In this document: positions 17,659 through 26,215 of the stretch, in pieces
Layout: the number at the start of each line of letters is the position of its first letter
Position numbering within the stretch: position 1 is the stretch's first letter
Origin: an uncultured Clostridia bacterium
Lineage (GTDB): Bacteria; Bacillota; Clostridia; Christensenellales; QALW01
Direction of reading: 5' to 3'
DNA length: 64,000 bases
NCBI GenBank assembly: GCA_934465535.1
Contig: CAKSKV010000005.1
Location: 1-64,000, forward strand
Translations under genes and position numbers: made by a program
The notes under the pieces: generated by a model
The model's database searches: none
Seen by the model: the letters and a program-made list of their open reading frames with translations, nothing else
What the model was told of the DNA's origin: nothing

Positions 17659-17701
17659 AATTTTCCCCTCCCTGATTTTTTGTTTGGCCATGCTTCTCTC
17701 C

Positions 17702-18865
17702 TCAATCGCCGTACTGCTCCCTGTAAGCATGACCGAAGGAATTGCAGGAATACCGGAAATATTCATTGTACCCTTCGGTCATAACCTCATTTATCGGCAA
17801 AAGCGTGTAGTCCGCAGTTATCACATGGCTTGTGCATATATTGCGCACATCTTCGTAATAAGCACTCAGCAGTTCTATTTTCCGCAGCGTAAGATTGCAG
17901 TTCAAATGAGCCGCCGCCGGATAATAGGGCGACACCGAGCCGTCCGGGGCAAGCTGCGCTTCCTTGTCTTTATCGTCAAGCGGCTGTGAAGCATATACGA
18001 TCTCGTAAAAGGCGCTGTCCGTCATAAGAATGTTTGTGTTGAACAGTCTTAACGGTTTTTCATTGCCTATGGGCGAAAGATCAAGATCAAAGGCAATGTA
18101 TTCCCGCCACCCCATATCACGGTACCAGTTCCAGTCGACGGAATCGTCAAGATACTTCCCTGAAAAGATCATGCTTACCCGTCCGTCCTTAAAGGCCATC
18201 ATGGGAGAGCCGTAATCATATACTCTGTCGCAGTCCGAAAACTCCTGCGTGCAGTCCTCCAGCGTTTTCCCGTCCGCGCCGTAACGATATACCTTCTTGA
18301 ACAGAGGGTATGCCGCCGCGTCCTGTTTCTCCGCGGAAAACGGCGCGCAGCTCATTTTGTAATATGTATTGTTGCAAAAATACATATATCCCATCTCACC
18401 GTCGTAGGTAAAGCGCCAGTACCGCACCGCAGCGCTTTCCGGCAAAGTGCCCGTTTCCTGAATGTTTTTGCCGTTTGACAAAAAAGAATTGAAATTCGCC
18501 TTGTATATTTTTCCGCCGGAAACAATTATGCAGTCTATTCCGGCGCTGTATCCGTGATCAACAAAACAGTCAAATTCCGAGTTTATGTCTATAATGCCCT
18601 CCGCACCCGCGATTTTTTTATAATCGGAAGCGTCAAAGGATTTCCCCCGTCTTTTAAGCAGTTCCTGCTCCAGCGTTTTGGGCTCTGTATCCGCGCTCTC
18701 CGCCGGCGTCTGCGTTGCCGTTTTTTCCGTAACGGCCGGCTGCGAATTCTTCGGTTCCCTTTTATCGCTGCAGCCGCACAGTCCGCAAAGCAGTGCCGCA
18801 ATAAGCGCCGTGCACAACGCCGTCCTTGCGCGCCCGCAGCCCGTACCGTTGTTCCCTGATGCCAT
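17702..18865 (-). CDS. Lipoprotein, function unknown
   Basis: A 387-aa protein with an Arg-containing N terminus, a hydrophobic stretch and a lipobox LCGLCGC near residue 32. A Ser/Thr/Glu-rich linker follows, then a beta-rich mature domain with repeated tyrosines and YRYGADGKTLEDC-like turns. I do not recognise a family. GGAGTGAG precedes ATG 18865. It is the first gene of a three-gene minus-strand group, downstream of a 32-bp palindrome. Confidence 0.72.
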   Translation of the reverse strand: MASGNNGTGCGRARTALCTALIAALLCGLCGCSDKREPKNSQPAVTEKTATQTPAESADTEPKTLEQELLKRRGKSFDASDYKKIAGAEGIIDINSEFDCFVDHGYSAGIDCIIVSGGKIYKANFNSFLSNGKNIQETGTLPESAAVRYWRFTYDGEMGYMYFCNNTYYKMSCAPFSAEKQDAAAYPLFKKVYRYGADGKTLEDCTQEFSDCDRVYDYGSPMMAFKDGRVSMIFSGKYLDDSVDWNWYRDMGWREYIAFDLDLSPIGNEKPLRLFNTNILMTDSAFYEIVYASQPLDDKDKEAQLAPDGSVSPYYPAAAHLNCNLTLRKIELLSAYYEDVRNICTSHVITADYTLLPINEVMTEGYNEYFRYSCNSFGHAYREQYGD

Positions 18866-18930
18866 TGCTCACTCCTCCTTATGCCTTGATTCTCCTTGAG
18901 CGCTTGATCGCCCGGAATTCAAAAGCGCAT

Positions 18931-18936
18931 ATTATA
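18931..18936 (-). promoter_or_regulatory. -10 element upstream of the lipoprotein operon
   Basis: A perfect TATAAT lies on the minus strand at 18936-18931, but the hexamer 17 bp upstream (AATGGG) is not a -35 box. Activity may depend on an activator bound at the palindrome 18968-18999 or on a different sigma factor. Confidence 0.5.
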
Positions 18937-18967
18937 ATAGCATATACGGCCCTCCCATTCCACCTCG

Positions 18968-18999
18968 ATTTCAAAAGAGTCATTTGACACTTTTGAAAT
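18968..18999. promoter_or_regulatory. 32-bp near-perfect palindrome, likely operator
   Basis: The arms ATTTCAAAAG and CTTTTGAAAT enclose AGTCATTTGACA, whose inner bases also pair (GTCA/TGAC) with one mismatch. Fifteen of 16 base pairs are formed. It has no T-run, lies upstream of a -10 without a good -35, and is separate from the terminator at 19031. This is typical of an activator or repressor site. Confidence 0.6.
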
Positions 19000-19030
19000 T
19001 GTATCACTGTAAGTCGCACAATATAAAAGA

Positions 19031-19055
19031 GCATCGGGAGAATTTCTCCCGATGC
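19031..19055 (-). terminator. Terminator of the sigma/anti-sigma operon
   Basis: GCATCGGGAGA and TCTCCCGATGC form a perfect 11-bp stem. On the minus strand CTCTTTTATATT follows. It lies 28 nt after the anti-sigma gene stop. Confidence 0.85.
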
Positions 19056-19082
19056 CCCTTGCCGCGCAGCCGCCGTTTTGTA

Positions 19083-20756
19083 TCAATCGTCCTTTTCGGT
19101 TTTTGACGATACAACGCTGCCGTCATATGCGCTTATTTCATATTCGTATTCCGTATCGCCGTATTTGAATTCTATCTCATATACCGGCTTTCCGTCCTCG
19201 TAATCAAGCTCGCATTCCAGCTCCTTCACCTGCGATGCGCTGAGTCCTGCGTGCTCCAGCGCCTTAGCGACCGCCTGCGAACCCGTAAGCCTTACCTCTC
19301 CGCCGCCCGCCGCTTCGTTTTTCGTTTCCTTTTCCGCCGATATTATTCTGCCGGTTTGGGCATCGATCTCGTATTCGTATTCCGTTTTACCCACGCGGAA
19401 TTCGATCTCATATACCCACAGACCGTCCTCATTTTCCAGCTTGGATCTGTAATCGGCAGCCTCACTGCGGCTTACCTTTGCATGCTCAAAGGCTATTTCC
19501 CCCGCCTTTGCCGGTGTAATTTCCGTCTTCTGCTCCGGCGTCGATGCAGCCTTTTCCTGCTTTTTCTTAAAGGATACAATCTCTCCCGTCTGCGCATTTA
19601 TAACATAATCGTATTTAATATCTCCCGCGCGGAATTCCGCCTCGTACACCGTCACGCCGTTTTTTCTGTCCAGATCTATTTCGAAATCAGTCACATTTTC
19701 CGCAGCTATTCCGGCATGCTCAAAGGCAATGCTTCTTGCCTTCTGCGCGTTTATTGCGTTTTCCGGAACAAGTGCGTCGTCGTCATCATCGTCCAGCTTC
19801 TGCTTATCCTCGATGATCTCCCCCGTTATCGCGTTTATCAGGTGCTCATATTCCATGCCGCCGGTCTTGAATTCCACCTCATACACCATAATGCCGCGCT
19901 TGAAATCCAGCTCTACCTCAATATCCTTCACTGCGCCCTTCTGTACGCCCGCATGTGCAAGCGAAATCTCCAGCGCCTTTTCCGCTCCGATATACGCCTT
20001 TGTGCTAACCTCGCCGCTCTTGTTCACCTCCGTCTGCGCGTTTGTTGCGCTCAGCAAAACATTAAGCTCGTTTATGCTCAGCTTTGCCAGCTCATCCGGC
20101 ACCAGCATGGGGTTGAGCCTTGCCACCTCCAGCACCAGCTGCGCCTTCCCGCGGGATATGCCGTGCTTTTGAGCAAGCTCCTCCGCTTCGCTGCCTGCTG
20201 CAAGCTCCTGCCCCACAACGGCTCCGCCGTCTATGCTTTTGGAAAGTGCGCCCTCTATGATCTCCATTATTTCCTTTTCGATTCCGGAGGCGTTCTTTCC
20301 CTCCACCGTGACCAGCACGGAGTTTGAAAGGCTGTTCAGATAGCCCGCGCGCACCATGGAACCGATAATTGCATTAACGGCAGTGTTTTTATCCGTTCCT
20401 TCCAGCTCCATGCCCTCAAGCAGCTTCTGTGCATCCTCGTTAAGTGCCTTCGCTTGGGCTACCCTTCCGCTTCCTCTGAGCTTAAGCTCAATGCTCGGAT
20501 TTACATCCAGTGATATCACGGTAACCGGCTTGCTGATTATGCCGTTTGCCGCAAAAACTCCCACCGCCAAAATCACCAGCGCCGCCGCTATGCAGCAGGC
20601 CGTTTTAAGCCATCCCGTTTTCTTCGCGCTTTGTGTCCGCTTCACGCTTATTATATCCTCCTGCTTTCCGCATTGCCGAAGTATCCCTTCAAGATTATCC
20701 GGCTTGCTTTTCATTACCTCTTCCCTTATGCTGTTTTCCGTCTTTCTGTTTTTCAT
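19083..20756 (-). CDS. Anti-sigma factor, RsgI-like with four PepSY repeats
   Basis: A 557-aa protein. The cytoplasmic N terminus (1-49) would bind the sigma factor. One membrane helix spans about 51-70. The segment VTVISLDVNPSIELKL (78-93) is the hallmark of the extracellular RsgI-like domain. Four PepSY domains follow at about 257-315, 336-395, 416-473 and 493-549, each with a VYE.EF...YEY.I.A.TG.I pattern. An Asp-rich linker (DDDDDD) lies at 322-327. Its start overlaps the sigma gene stop by 4 bp (ATGA), which identifies its partner. It likely senses an envelope signal and releases the sigma factor. Confidence 0.85.
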   Translation of the reverse strand: MKNRKTENSIREEVMKSKPDNLEGILRQCGKQEDIISVKRTQSAKKTGWLKTACCIAAALVILAVGVFAANGIISKPVTVISLDVNPSIELKLRGSGRVAQAKALNEDAQKLLEGMELEGTDKNTAVNAIIGSMVRAGYLNSLSNSVLVTVEGKNASGIEKEIMEIIEGALSKSIDGGAVVGQELAAGSEAEELAQKHGISRGKAQLVLEVARLNPMLVPDELAKLSINELNVLLSATNAQTEVNKSGEVSTKAYIGAEKALEISLAHAGVQKGAVKDIEVELDFKRGIMVYEVEFKTGGMEYEHLINAITGEIIEDKQKLDDDDDDALVPENAINAQKARSIAFEHAGIAAENVTDFEIDLDRKNGVTVYEAEFRAGDIKYDYVINAQTGEIVSFKKKQEKAASTPEQKTEITPAKAGEIAFEHAKVSRSEAADYRSKLENEDGLWVYEIEFRVGKTEYEYEIDAQTGRIISAEKETKNEAAGGGEVRLTGSQAVAKALEHAGLSASQVKELECELDYEDGKPVYEIEFKYGDTEYEYEISAYDGSVVSSKTEKDD

Positions 20757-21334
20757 TCCTCTTCCTCCAGGCGTTTTCTCAGCTTTTTAAGCGTCCTTGC
20801 ATACTTTGACAGCACCGTAGCCAGCGGCAGGTCCATAACCTGCGCCGTCTCCCTGTGCTTTGCCCCCATTGCATGCAGCATAACTATCTGCCGCTCCTTC
20901 GGGGGCAGCTCCTCCAGCAGCATTTTAAGCACCCCGTTCCTCTGCGGCTCCTCAGGGCACGCCTGCTCCGGCGGCATCTGCCCCGAAACCCTGCTGCTTT
21001 TTCTAAGGCTTGTAAGCGAAAGGTTTTTTGTAATTGTATATATCCACGCCCTGGCCTTTGTTCCCGGTCTGTACTGCCCCGCGCAGGACCATATCTTCAC
21101 AAACACATCCTGCTGTATATCCTGCGCCTCATGATGGTTTTTTACTATAGACAGCGCATAGCCGTAAACCTGCCCACCCATAAGCTCATACAGCCCGGAC
21201 AGTGCCTCCCTGCTGCCTGCGCTTATTTCCGCAAGCAGGCTCTCCGTCCGTTTTTCCTCCTCGGCGCGCGCCGCGCGTACACCGCCGTTTTCGTTACGGC
21301 ACGGATCATATAAAGTAAAAGTGAATATAAACAA
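20753..21334 (-). CDS. ECF RNA polymerase sigma factor
   Basis: About 193 aa if it starts at TTG 21334, which lies 8 nt after AAGGAG; GTG 21358 is an alternative without a clear ribosome site. Region 2 is visible as LYELMGGQVYGYALSIVKN with DIQQDVFVKIW. Region 4 is the C-terminal PPKERQIVMLHAMGAKHRETAQVMDLPLATVLSKYARTL segment (described in parts). It directs RNA polymerase to envelope-stress type promoters and is held by the membrane protein encoded next. Confidence 0.88.
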   Translation of the reverse strand: MFIFTFTLYDPCRNENGGVRAARAEEEKRTESLLAEISAGSREALSGLYELMGGQVYGYALSIVKNHHEAQDIQQDVFVKIWSCAGQYRPGTKARAWIYTITKNLSLTSLRKSSRVSGQMPPEQACPEEPQRNGVLKMLLEELPPKERQIVMLHAMGAKHRETAQVMDLPLATVLSKYARTLKKLRKRLEEEE

Positions 21335-21479
21335 TTGTTTTTCTCCTTCCGCCTTCACATATATAACGCATGTGACCCCGTGTTTTATTGCACCGTATTA
21401 AAAAAATTTTATTTTTTGCAAAGCCCATTTCCGCGCTTTTCAAAATCTCCGTTTTTTCGTCATGATTTTCCCTCTTTGC

Positions 21480-21508
21480 TTGAAAAACCGAAAGCTATAT
21501 GATATAAT
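21480..21508 (+). promoter_or_regulatory. Promoter of mscL
   Basis: TTGAAA (21480-21485), 17-bp spacer, TATAAT (21503-21508), with a 35-nt leader before the ATG at 21544. Confidence 0.85.
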
Positions 21509-21543
21509 AACACAAAAACGAAAATTCAAAAAGGATGATAAAA

Positions 21544-22044
21544 ATGAGCAAGAACAAAAAAAGTCTTTGGGCGGAATTCCGCGAGTTCATCAACAAGGGC
21601 AATGTTATGGATATGGCCGTGGGCGTTATAATCGGCGGCGCCTTCAAAAGCATTGTCGATTCCCTCGTAAGCGATCTGTTTATGCCCCTTGTCTCCCGCA
21701 TTACCGGCGGTGTGGATTTCACCAACTGGTTCATTTCGCTGGACGGCAACCGCTACGATACCCTTGCGGCGGCTCAGGAGGCCGGCGCCGCCACCCTCAA
21801 CTACGGCAAATTCATTACCGTGGTGCTCAACTTTATACTGCTTGCGTTTTTTGTGTTCCTTATTGTAAAGGCCTTCAACGCGCTGCGCGAATCCACGCAC
21901 AAAAAGCAGCAGGAGGCTCCGGCAGTCCCCACAACAAAGGTCTGCCCCTACTGCAAAAGCACCATTGCAATTGACGCCGTAAGGTGCCCCAACTGCACCT
22001 CCGAGCTTCCCCAGTCGGAGGAAGAAGCCCCGGAAAAGGCCTGA
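21544..22044 (+). CDS. mscL: Large-conductance mechanosensitive channel with zinc-ribbon tail
   Basis: A 166-aa protein. The MscL core has the N-terminal helix WAEFREFINKGNVMDMAVGVIIGGAFKSIV (residues 9-38, given as family landmark in part), a second membrane helix near 89-110 and a periplasmic loop between them. After a linker, residues about 135-157 form a CPYC...CPNC zinc ribbon that E. coli MscL lacks. It opens under membrane tension to release osmolytes. ATG 21544 was chosen over ATG 21535 because AAGGATG is at the right distance. Confidence 0.95.
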   Translation: MSKNKKSLWAEFREFINKGNVMDMAVGVIIGGAFKSIVDSLVSDLFMPLVSRITGGVDFTNWFISLDGNRYDTLAAAQEAGAATLNYGKFITVVLNFILLAFFVFLIVKAFNALRESTHKKQQEAPAVPTTKVCPYCKSTIAIDAVRCPNCTSELPQSEEEAPEKA

Positions 22045-22078
22045 GCTTCCCGCAGAAAAATCCCGTTTTTGAATCCCG

Positions 22079-22146
22079 TAAAAGCCGTTCCCGCACCGCC
22101 TGCGCTTATTTGCAGCATCGGCACTGTGCAAGGGCGGCTTTTTATT
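22079..22146 (+). terminator. Probable terminator of mscL
   Basis: AAAGCCG pairs with CGGCTTT, which runs into TTTATTTT. The loop is long and can form further hairpins. It lies 35 nt after the mscL stop. Confidence 0.5.
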
Positions 22147-22187
22147 TTCCCTATATGTAAAATTTCTAAAAAACACGCCGTTTTCTA

Positions 22188-22215
22188 TTGCATTTTGCGT
22201 TTGGTTTGGTATAAT
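22188..22215 (+). promoter_or_regulatory. Promoter of the 574-aa protein gene
   Basis: TTGCAT (22188-22193), a 16-bp spacer and TATAAT (22210-22215). The resulting leader of about 190 nt to the ATG at 22413 holds several ATGC/GCAT-type inverted repeats but no riboswitch I can recognise. Confidence 0.65.
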
Positions 22216-22412
22216 TTATTGTGTTATATCGCAGGTTATTAAAGCACATAAGCATCAAGTCTTCGTCTTATCCGGCAAACACATTCGGCTTGTATGCGTT
22301 TATCAATGCGCTGCAATATGCTTTTCATATCAATGCACGCATTCGCACATGTGCATATTTGCGCTTTTTCGTCATGTTTACTTACACCCAATCCATAATT
22401 ACGGAGGTCTTA

Positions 22413-24137
22413 ATGGATCTGTTATTTTATACCGACGCTCCCGCCGACGATGCGTTTTTTCTGAAAAACGGCATTATATATTCCTCGGGGCAGCCCTTGG
22501 GGCCGGCCTGCCGCACACTTGTGCGCGACCCCGAGCTTGCGCAAAGCTGCGCCGCGCTCTTTATTCCCCTTCGTCCCTCGCTTGAAGAGGTATGCGCCGC
22601 CTATCTGCTTTCCTCTGCCTCAAGCAGCGGAAAGCTTCCCCGCGCAGCGGCGGTTCTTGCCGATTTTCTTGAAGCGCTTCCCGTCCGCAGCCTTCCCTTT
22701 ACAAGGGAGAGCGTTGATACCCTGCCCTTTCTGCATTCCTATCTGTTTGCACATCCCCTGCAGGAGCAGGATGCCCGCCGCGCGGTGGATACCCTCTTTA
22801 CCGTATTGCGCCAGCTTATGATGGATCTGCTGCTCTTCGGCGACCTTGACCCGGCGACCCGCCCGCTTTCTCCCCGCGTGCCCAGCGTAGCGCCCATTAC
22901 CGTTCAGGCTCTTGCCGAGCTGGACCGCTATATTTCCGACTGCGCACGCGGTCGCGAGCTTACTCTTTCCCTTCCTGCGCAGGACGGCTCCTTGCTGCCC
23001 TGTCGGGCGCTGCTGCTTGATAAGCCCTCCTGCCGCTATCCCGCCCTTTTTGCCGGATACTGCGGCTTTTCCCTGCTTACGGTCAAGGCCGACCTTTTGG
23101 AAATATACCCTCTTGACTGCAGCCGGGACTGCCTTGTATCCCTTCTCAAGGCAAACGGCGGCTGCACCGCCCGGGACGATTCCGCGCTTGTGCCCGCCTT
23201 TGACGACCCGGAGCATTTTGTATCCCTTTTGTCCTCCCTTGCCTGCACCGGCTGCACGCTGCGTCTAAGCGCCGCAATCGCACCCGGACAGGGAATAAAA
23301 AATCTTCCGGACACCGTAAACATACAGGGTCTTCCCCTCTCCTGCCGCGTTCTGTCCTCAAAGCGCGGAAAACAGCTTGTTCTCACCGGCACGCCTCCGC
23401 TTATAGGCAAAAGCTTTCACTATGCGCTTGAAAATGCCCTTGCTCTGCGCACCCGTCTTGCCGATACCGATATTTCCGACTGCGCCGGCATTTCCCTTAA
23501 GTGCGAAAATGCCGTGTGCGACCTTTTCATACAGCTGCCGGTGGATTGCCTTGAGCAGTATTATCCAAACTGCATAGCCTTTGACGGCGGGAAATGCGCC
23601 GTAACTCCCGAGGGCATAATCGCGCTGTCCGACGAGTTGCCTGCGGACGAGGTGCGCGACCGTCTCCTTGAGTTAGCGCAGCTGGAACAGCGCGTATCCG
23701 CAGGGCCGGTTCACGCCCTTCACACCCTCTCCGCCGCCACGGCCCTTTGCAGCTTTATAGCCTTGAGTCACGGCTTTACGCGCGCGGTTTTTGAAGAAGA
23801 GCAGGCCGGGCAGCGCGCCGAAAGCGTGCGTCTTTGCGCCCTTATGGCGTCGGATCTCATAAACACCCGCCGCTCCTTTGCCGTAATACTCACCGTGTGC
23901 GGGCTTTTATGCGCCGTTTTCTGCGCACTGCCCTTCATATTCGGTCTGTTTGACCCAAAGCGCGGATTGATACCCTACCTTATATCCGTTGCCGTTCTTA
24001 CTGCGGCAGCCACCGCGCTTATACTTCACCGCCGCAAAAAACGCTCCGCAGACGGTTCCGATGCCGGCATATGCGTCTCTGCTTCCGACGGTGAGGATAA
24101 AAAAGCGCACTCCTCTGATGATACCCGTTCAAACTGA
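22413..24137 (+). CDS. Membrane-anchored protein of unknown function
   Basis: A 574-aa protein starting at ATG 22413 behind ACGGAGGT; the frame continues 64 codons upstream without a ribosome site. About 500 N-terminal residues form a soluble, Leu/Ala/Cys-rich region with repeated CRxLLLDKPSC and LxSSLACTGC-like patterns. Two hydrophobic helices follow (about 492-515 and 525-545), then a charged tail. No signal peptide is present, so the large part should be cytoplasmic and anchored by its C terminus. I recognise no family. It is monocistronic, with its own promoter and terminator. Confidence 0.7.
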   Translation: MDLLFYTDAPADDAFFLKNGIIYSSGQPLGPACRTLVRDPELAQSCAALFIPLRPSLEEVCAAYLLSSASSSGKLPRAAAVLADFLEALPVRSLPFTRESVDTLPFLHSYLFAHPLQEQDARRAVDTLFTVLRQLMMDLLLFGDLDPATRPLSPRVPSVAPITVQALAELDRYISDCARGRELTLSLPAQDGSLLPCRALLLDKPSCRYPALFAGYCGFSLLTVKADLLEIYPLDCSRDCLVSLLKANGGCTARDDSALVPAFDDPEHFVSLLSSLACTGCTLRLSAAIAPGQGIKNLPDTVNIQGLPLSCRVLSSKRGKQLVLTGTPPLIGKSFHYALENALALRTRLADTDISDCAGISLKCENAVCDLFIQLPVDCLEQYYPNCIAFDGGKCAVTPEGIIALSDELPADEVRDRLLELAQLEQRVSAGPVHALHTLSAATALCSFIALSHGFTRAVFEEEQAGQRAESVRLCALMASDLINTRRSFAVILTVCGLLCAVFCALPFIFGLFDPKRGLIPYLISVAVLTAAATALILHRRKKRSADGSDAGICVSASDGEDKKAHSSDDTRSN

Positions 24138-24152
24138 TACCCCCGTTCAGAC

Positions 24153-24184
24153 AAAAGCAGCTCCCGTGCGGGAGCTGCTTTTGT
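24153..24184. terminator. Bidirectional terminator
   Basis: AAAAGCAGCTCCCG and CGGGAGCTGCTTTT form a perfect 14-bp stem between two convergent genes. Confidence 0.88.
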
Positions 24185-24207
24185 GTGTATTTTACCCTTA
24201 TAAACTG

Positions 24208-25905
24208 TTATACCAACTCATAAAGATAGGACAGTCTGCCCATGGGCATTGCGCTGCCCGTGGTGTAGGTTTTCATAATGTCGTCCATAACCACGGAATC
24301 GGTGGCCTTGAAATATATGCTCTTGCAATCACCGAGAATGCTTCTCTTTACCGCAAAGGTCAGCACGCCCTCGTTGCAGCGGCATTCCAGCCTGCCCGCT
24401 TCCTCGGCCTCGCCCTTTGCATTAAGCCGGTAAAGCGTCATTTCCTCTTTCCCGGTGCGGCGCAGCATATATTCATAGCTGTAATATCCCTTATCCTCCG
24501 GGGTTCCCGTACCTATATACAGGCAGGTGTTATCGCATACGGAGTAAGGCTTGAAGCCGTCATACGCCTCCAGCGCAAACCAAATATTCTCGCTGTCGTT
24601 TGCCGCCCGCACACGGTTAAGCGTATTGCGTGCTGCCGGCTCTTCATAGCGCAGCTCACGGGTGCAGCCGCGGGCAGAACGCGCAATGGGCTTCTGTCCC
24701 ACCTTGCTGTACTCCTGCGCCCCTTCAAAGCTGGCGGGCTGCTCAATATCGCACTTTTTATGCACGCCGTATGCCGCAAGGGCCTTGTCGCCTTCCTTGA
24801 AGCGGCGTACATTTCTTATAAGCTGCAAATAGAAATTGTCCTCATATCCGCCCTCCATAGGCTCGATATCACGCGAAAGCTCCATATCCGCAGCATCGCA
24901 AAGCATATATTCGCCATCATAAAGCTGCTTATAGGCTATCCACTCGTTCCAGCCGCCCACGGAAACCGTTTTAAGCTTATCTCTGTTTGCAATGGCATTG
25001 TCCCACTGCAGCTGGAAGAAGCTGCCCTCCTCGCATTTTTCGGGCACATTCACCTTCTTTTCGGGGTCCCAGCCGCGTCCCCAGTTCTCAAGCCCTCTTG
25101 TGCGCGTAAAGCTCATGGGAACATTGGGATGCGAGCCCACCGTTACATTCATAACATCGGTATGTATGGGCTGCGGATATATCCACTCCACCCACGGGAA
25201 GCCGTCGGGGTATACCGTATCATTCGTAGGCCACTGCGGACGGCGGAAATAGAAGAAATCCTTTATTTCCGGCTCAAGCGGGCCGGGATTGTAGCTGGTG
25301 CGGCGGCGCATGGTTATTTCCTCGGCTATCATATCCGCCTCCGCGCTCTCAAAGGCAATAATAAAGGGCTTGCCGTCCACGCGGTACCATGTATCGGAAT
25401 ACAGCCCCTTGCTGTAAAGGTCGCGGTAAAGCGTCCTCATTGTGGCTATGGAATGAGTATGCGTGTAAAAAGCGCACTTGGGCGGATTACTGCCCTCCTG
25501 CAGCATCTCATGTATGGCCTCCATTATGCGAAGGTATACATTGGGATAGGTAAGGGTGTTTGTGGCGTCAAAATAAATAAAGTCCACTCCCGCGCTTGCC
25601 AGCATCTCCAGCTGCTTGCGTATCACCCATTTGTCGTCGGAATTATAATAGCCCCAAAGCGGCTTGCCCCACCAGTGAGCCTGACCGTCGGGAGATATCT
25701 CTTTATTGTCCTGATGATACAGAATGTCTGCGCCGTTTTCTCTTTTGAGTATCTCGGTGGCGTCCCAAACGCCGCTTGCATACGGCTGTCCTATCCACAT
25801 CCAGAAAAAGCAGCCCACCTGCTTGCCGTTGTCCTCGTAGCGTACCGCTTCCACCTTGCGTCCCAGCTTATCTATACCCACAAGGCTGTTCTGATTTGAA
25901 CTCAT
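24208..25905 (-). CDS. Glycoside hydrolase-like protein (GH99/GH71-like barrel plus CBM9-like domain)
   Basis: A 565-aa protein without signal peptide. Residues about 25-400 look like a beta/alpha barrel. VDFIYFDATN (near 115) and VSVGGWNEWIAY (near 335) are reminiscent of the WNEW motif of GH99-like and GH71-like domains. The last 150 residues (from RELRYEEPAARN) resemble a CBM9-type sugar-binding beta sandwich. It would act on a glycan or glycoside inside the cell, although a neighbouring transporter is absent. AAAGGAAA precedes the ATG. Family level is an inference from motifs; substrate is unknown. Confidence 0.6.
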   Translation of the reverse strand: MSSNQNSLVGIDKLGRKVEAVRYEDNGKQVGCFFWMWIGQPYASGVWDATEILKRENGADILYHQDNKEISPDGQAHWWGKPLWGYYNSDDKWVIRKQLEMLASAGVDFIYFDATNTLTYPNVYLRIMEAIHEMLQEGSNPPKCAFYTHTHSIATMRTLYRDLYSKGLYSDTWYRVDGKPFIIAFESAEADMIAEEITMRRRTSYNPGPLEPEIKDFFYFRRPQWPTNDTVYPDGFPWVEWIYPQPIHTDVMNVTVGSHPNVPMSFTRTRGLENWGRGWDPEKKVNVPEKCEEGSFFQLQWDNAIANRDKLKTVSVGGWNEWIAYKQLYDGEYMLCDAADMELSRDIEPMEGGYEDNFYLQLIRNVRRFKEGDKALAAYGVHKKCDIEQPASFEGAQEYSKVGQKPIARSARGCTRELRYEEPAARNTLNRVRAANDSENIWFALEAYDGFKPYSVCDNTCLYIGTGTPEDKGYYSYEYMLRRTGKEEMTLYRLNAKGEAEEAGRLECRCNEGVLTFAVKRSILGDCKSIYFKATDSVVMDDIMKTYTTGSAMPMGRLSYLYELV

Positions 25906-26215
25906 TGCGTTTGTTTCCTTTCGCTTTGCGCTTTAATTAAAGCAAATTTATGCCGGAGCTTCGCTTATGCAAAGCCGCCCGATCACGGTGATATTTTATC
26001 ATACCTTTTTCAAAATGCAATACCAATGGGGAAATATTTTCATATATATTTTCACATTTTCCCTTTCTCTTTCCCCTCCTATCACAGCAATGCGTTTTGG
26101 CTTGCTTTTTTGCGTGCAAAACAATATAATAATACAGTTAAGCGCTCGGCTTATTGCCGGCGCGGGGCGCAAAATGCGAATATTAAAATTCAATTCAGGA
26201 ACAGGACGCACAAAA
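25906..26215. other. 310-bp divergent intergenic region
   Basis: It separates the divergent glycosidase-like and DUF2461 genes and holds the plus-strand promoter at 26102-26130. It is AT-rich with several short polypyrimidine runs. No other gene or RNA was recognised. Confidence 0.5.
26102..26130 (+). promoter_or_regulatory. Promoter of the DUF2461/P-type ATPase operon
   Basis: TTGCTT (26102-26107), 17-bp spacer, TATAAT (26125-26130), about 80 nt before the first start codon. Confidence 0.7.

Noticed and set aside
23989..25899. 636-codon open frame antisense to the glycosidase-like gene
   Set aside because: It mirrors the real gene's codon periodicity, has no ribosome site and gives a His/Arg/Leu-rich product with no domain.
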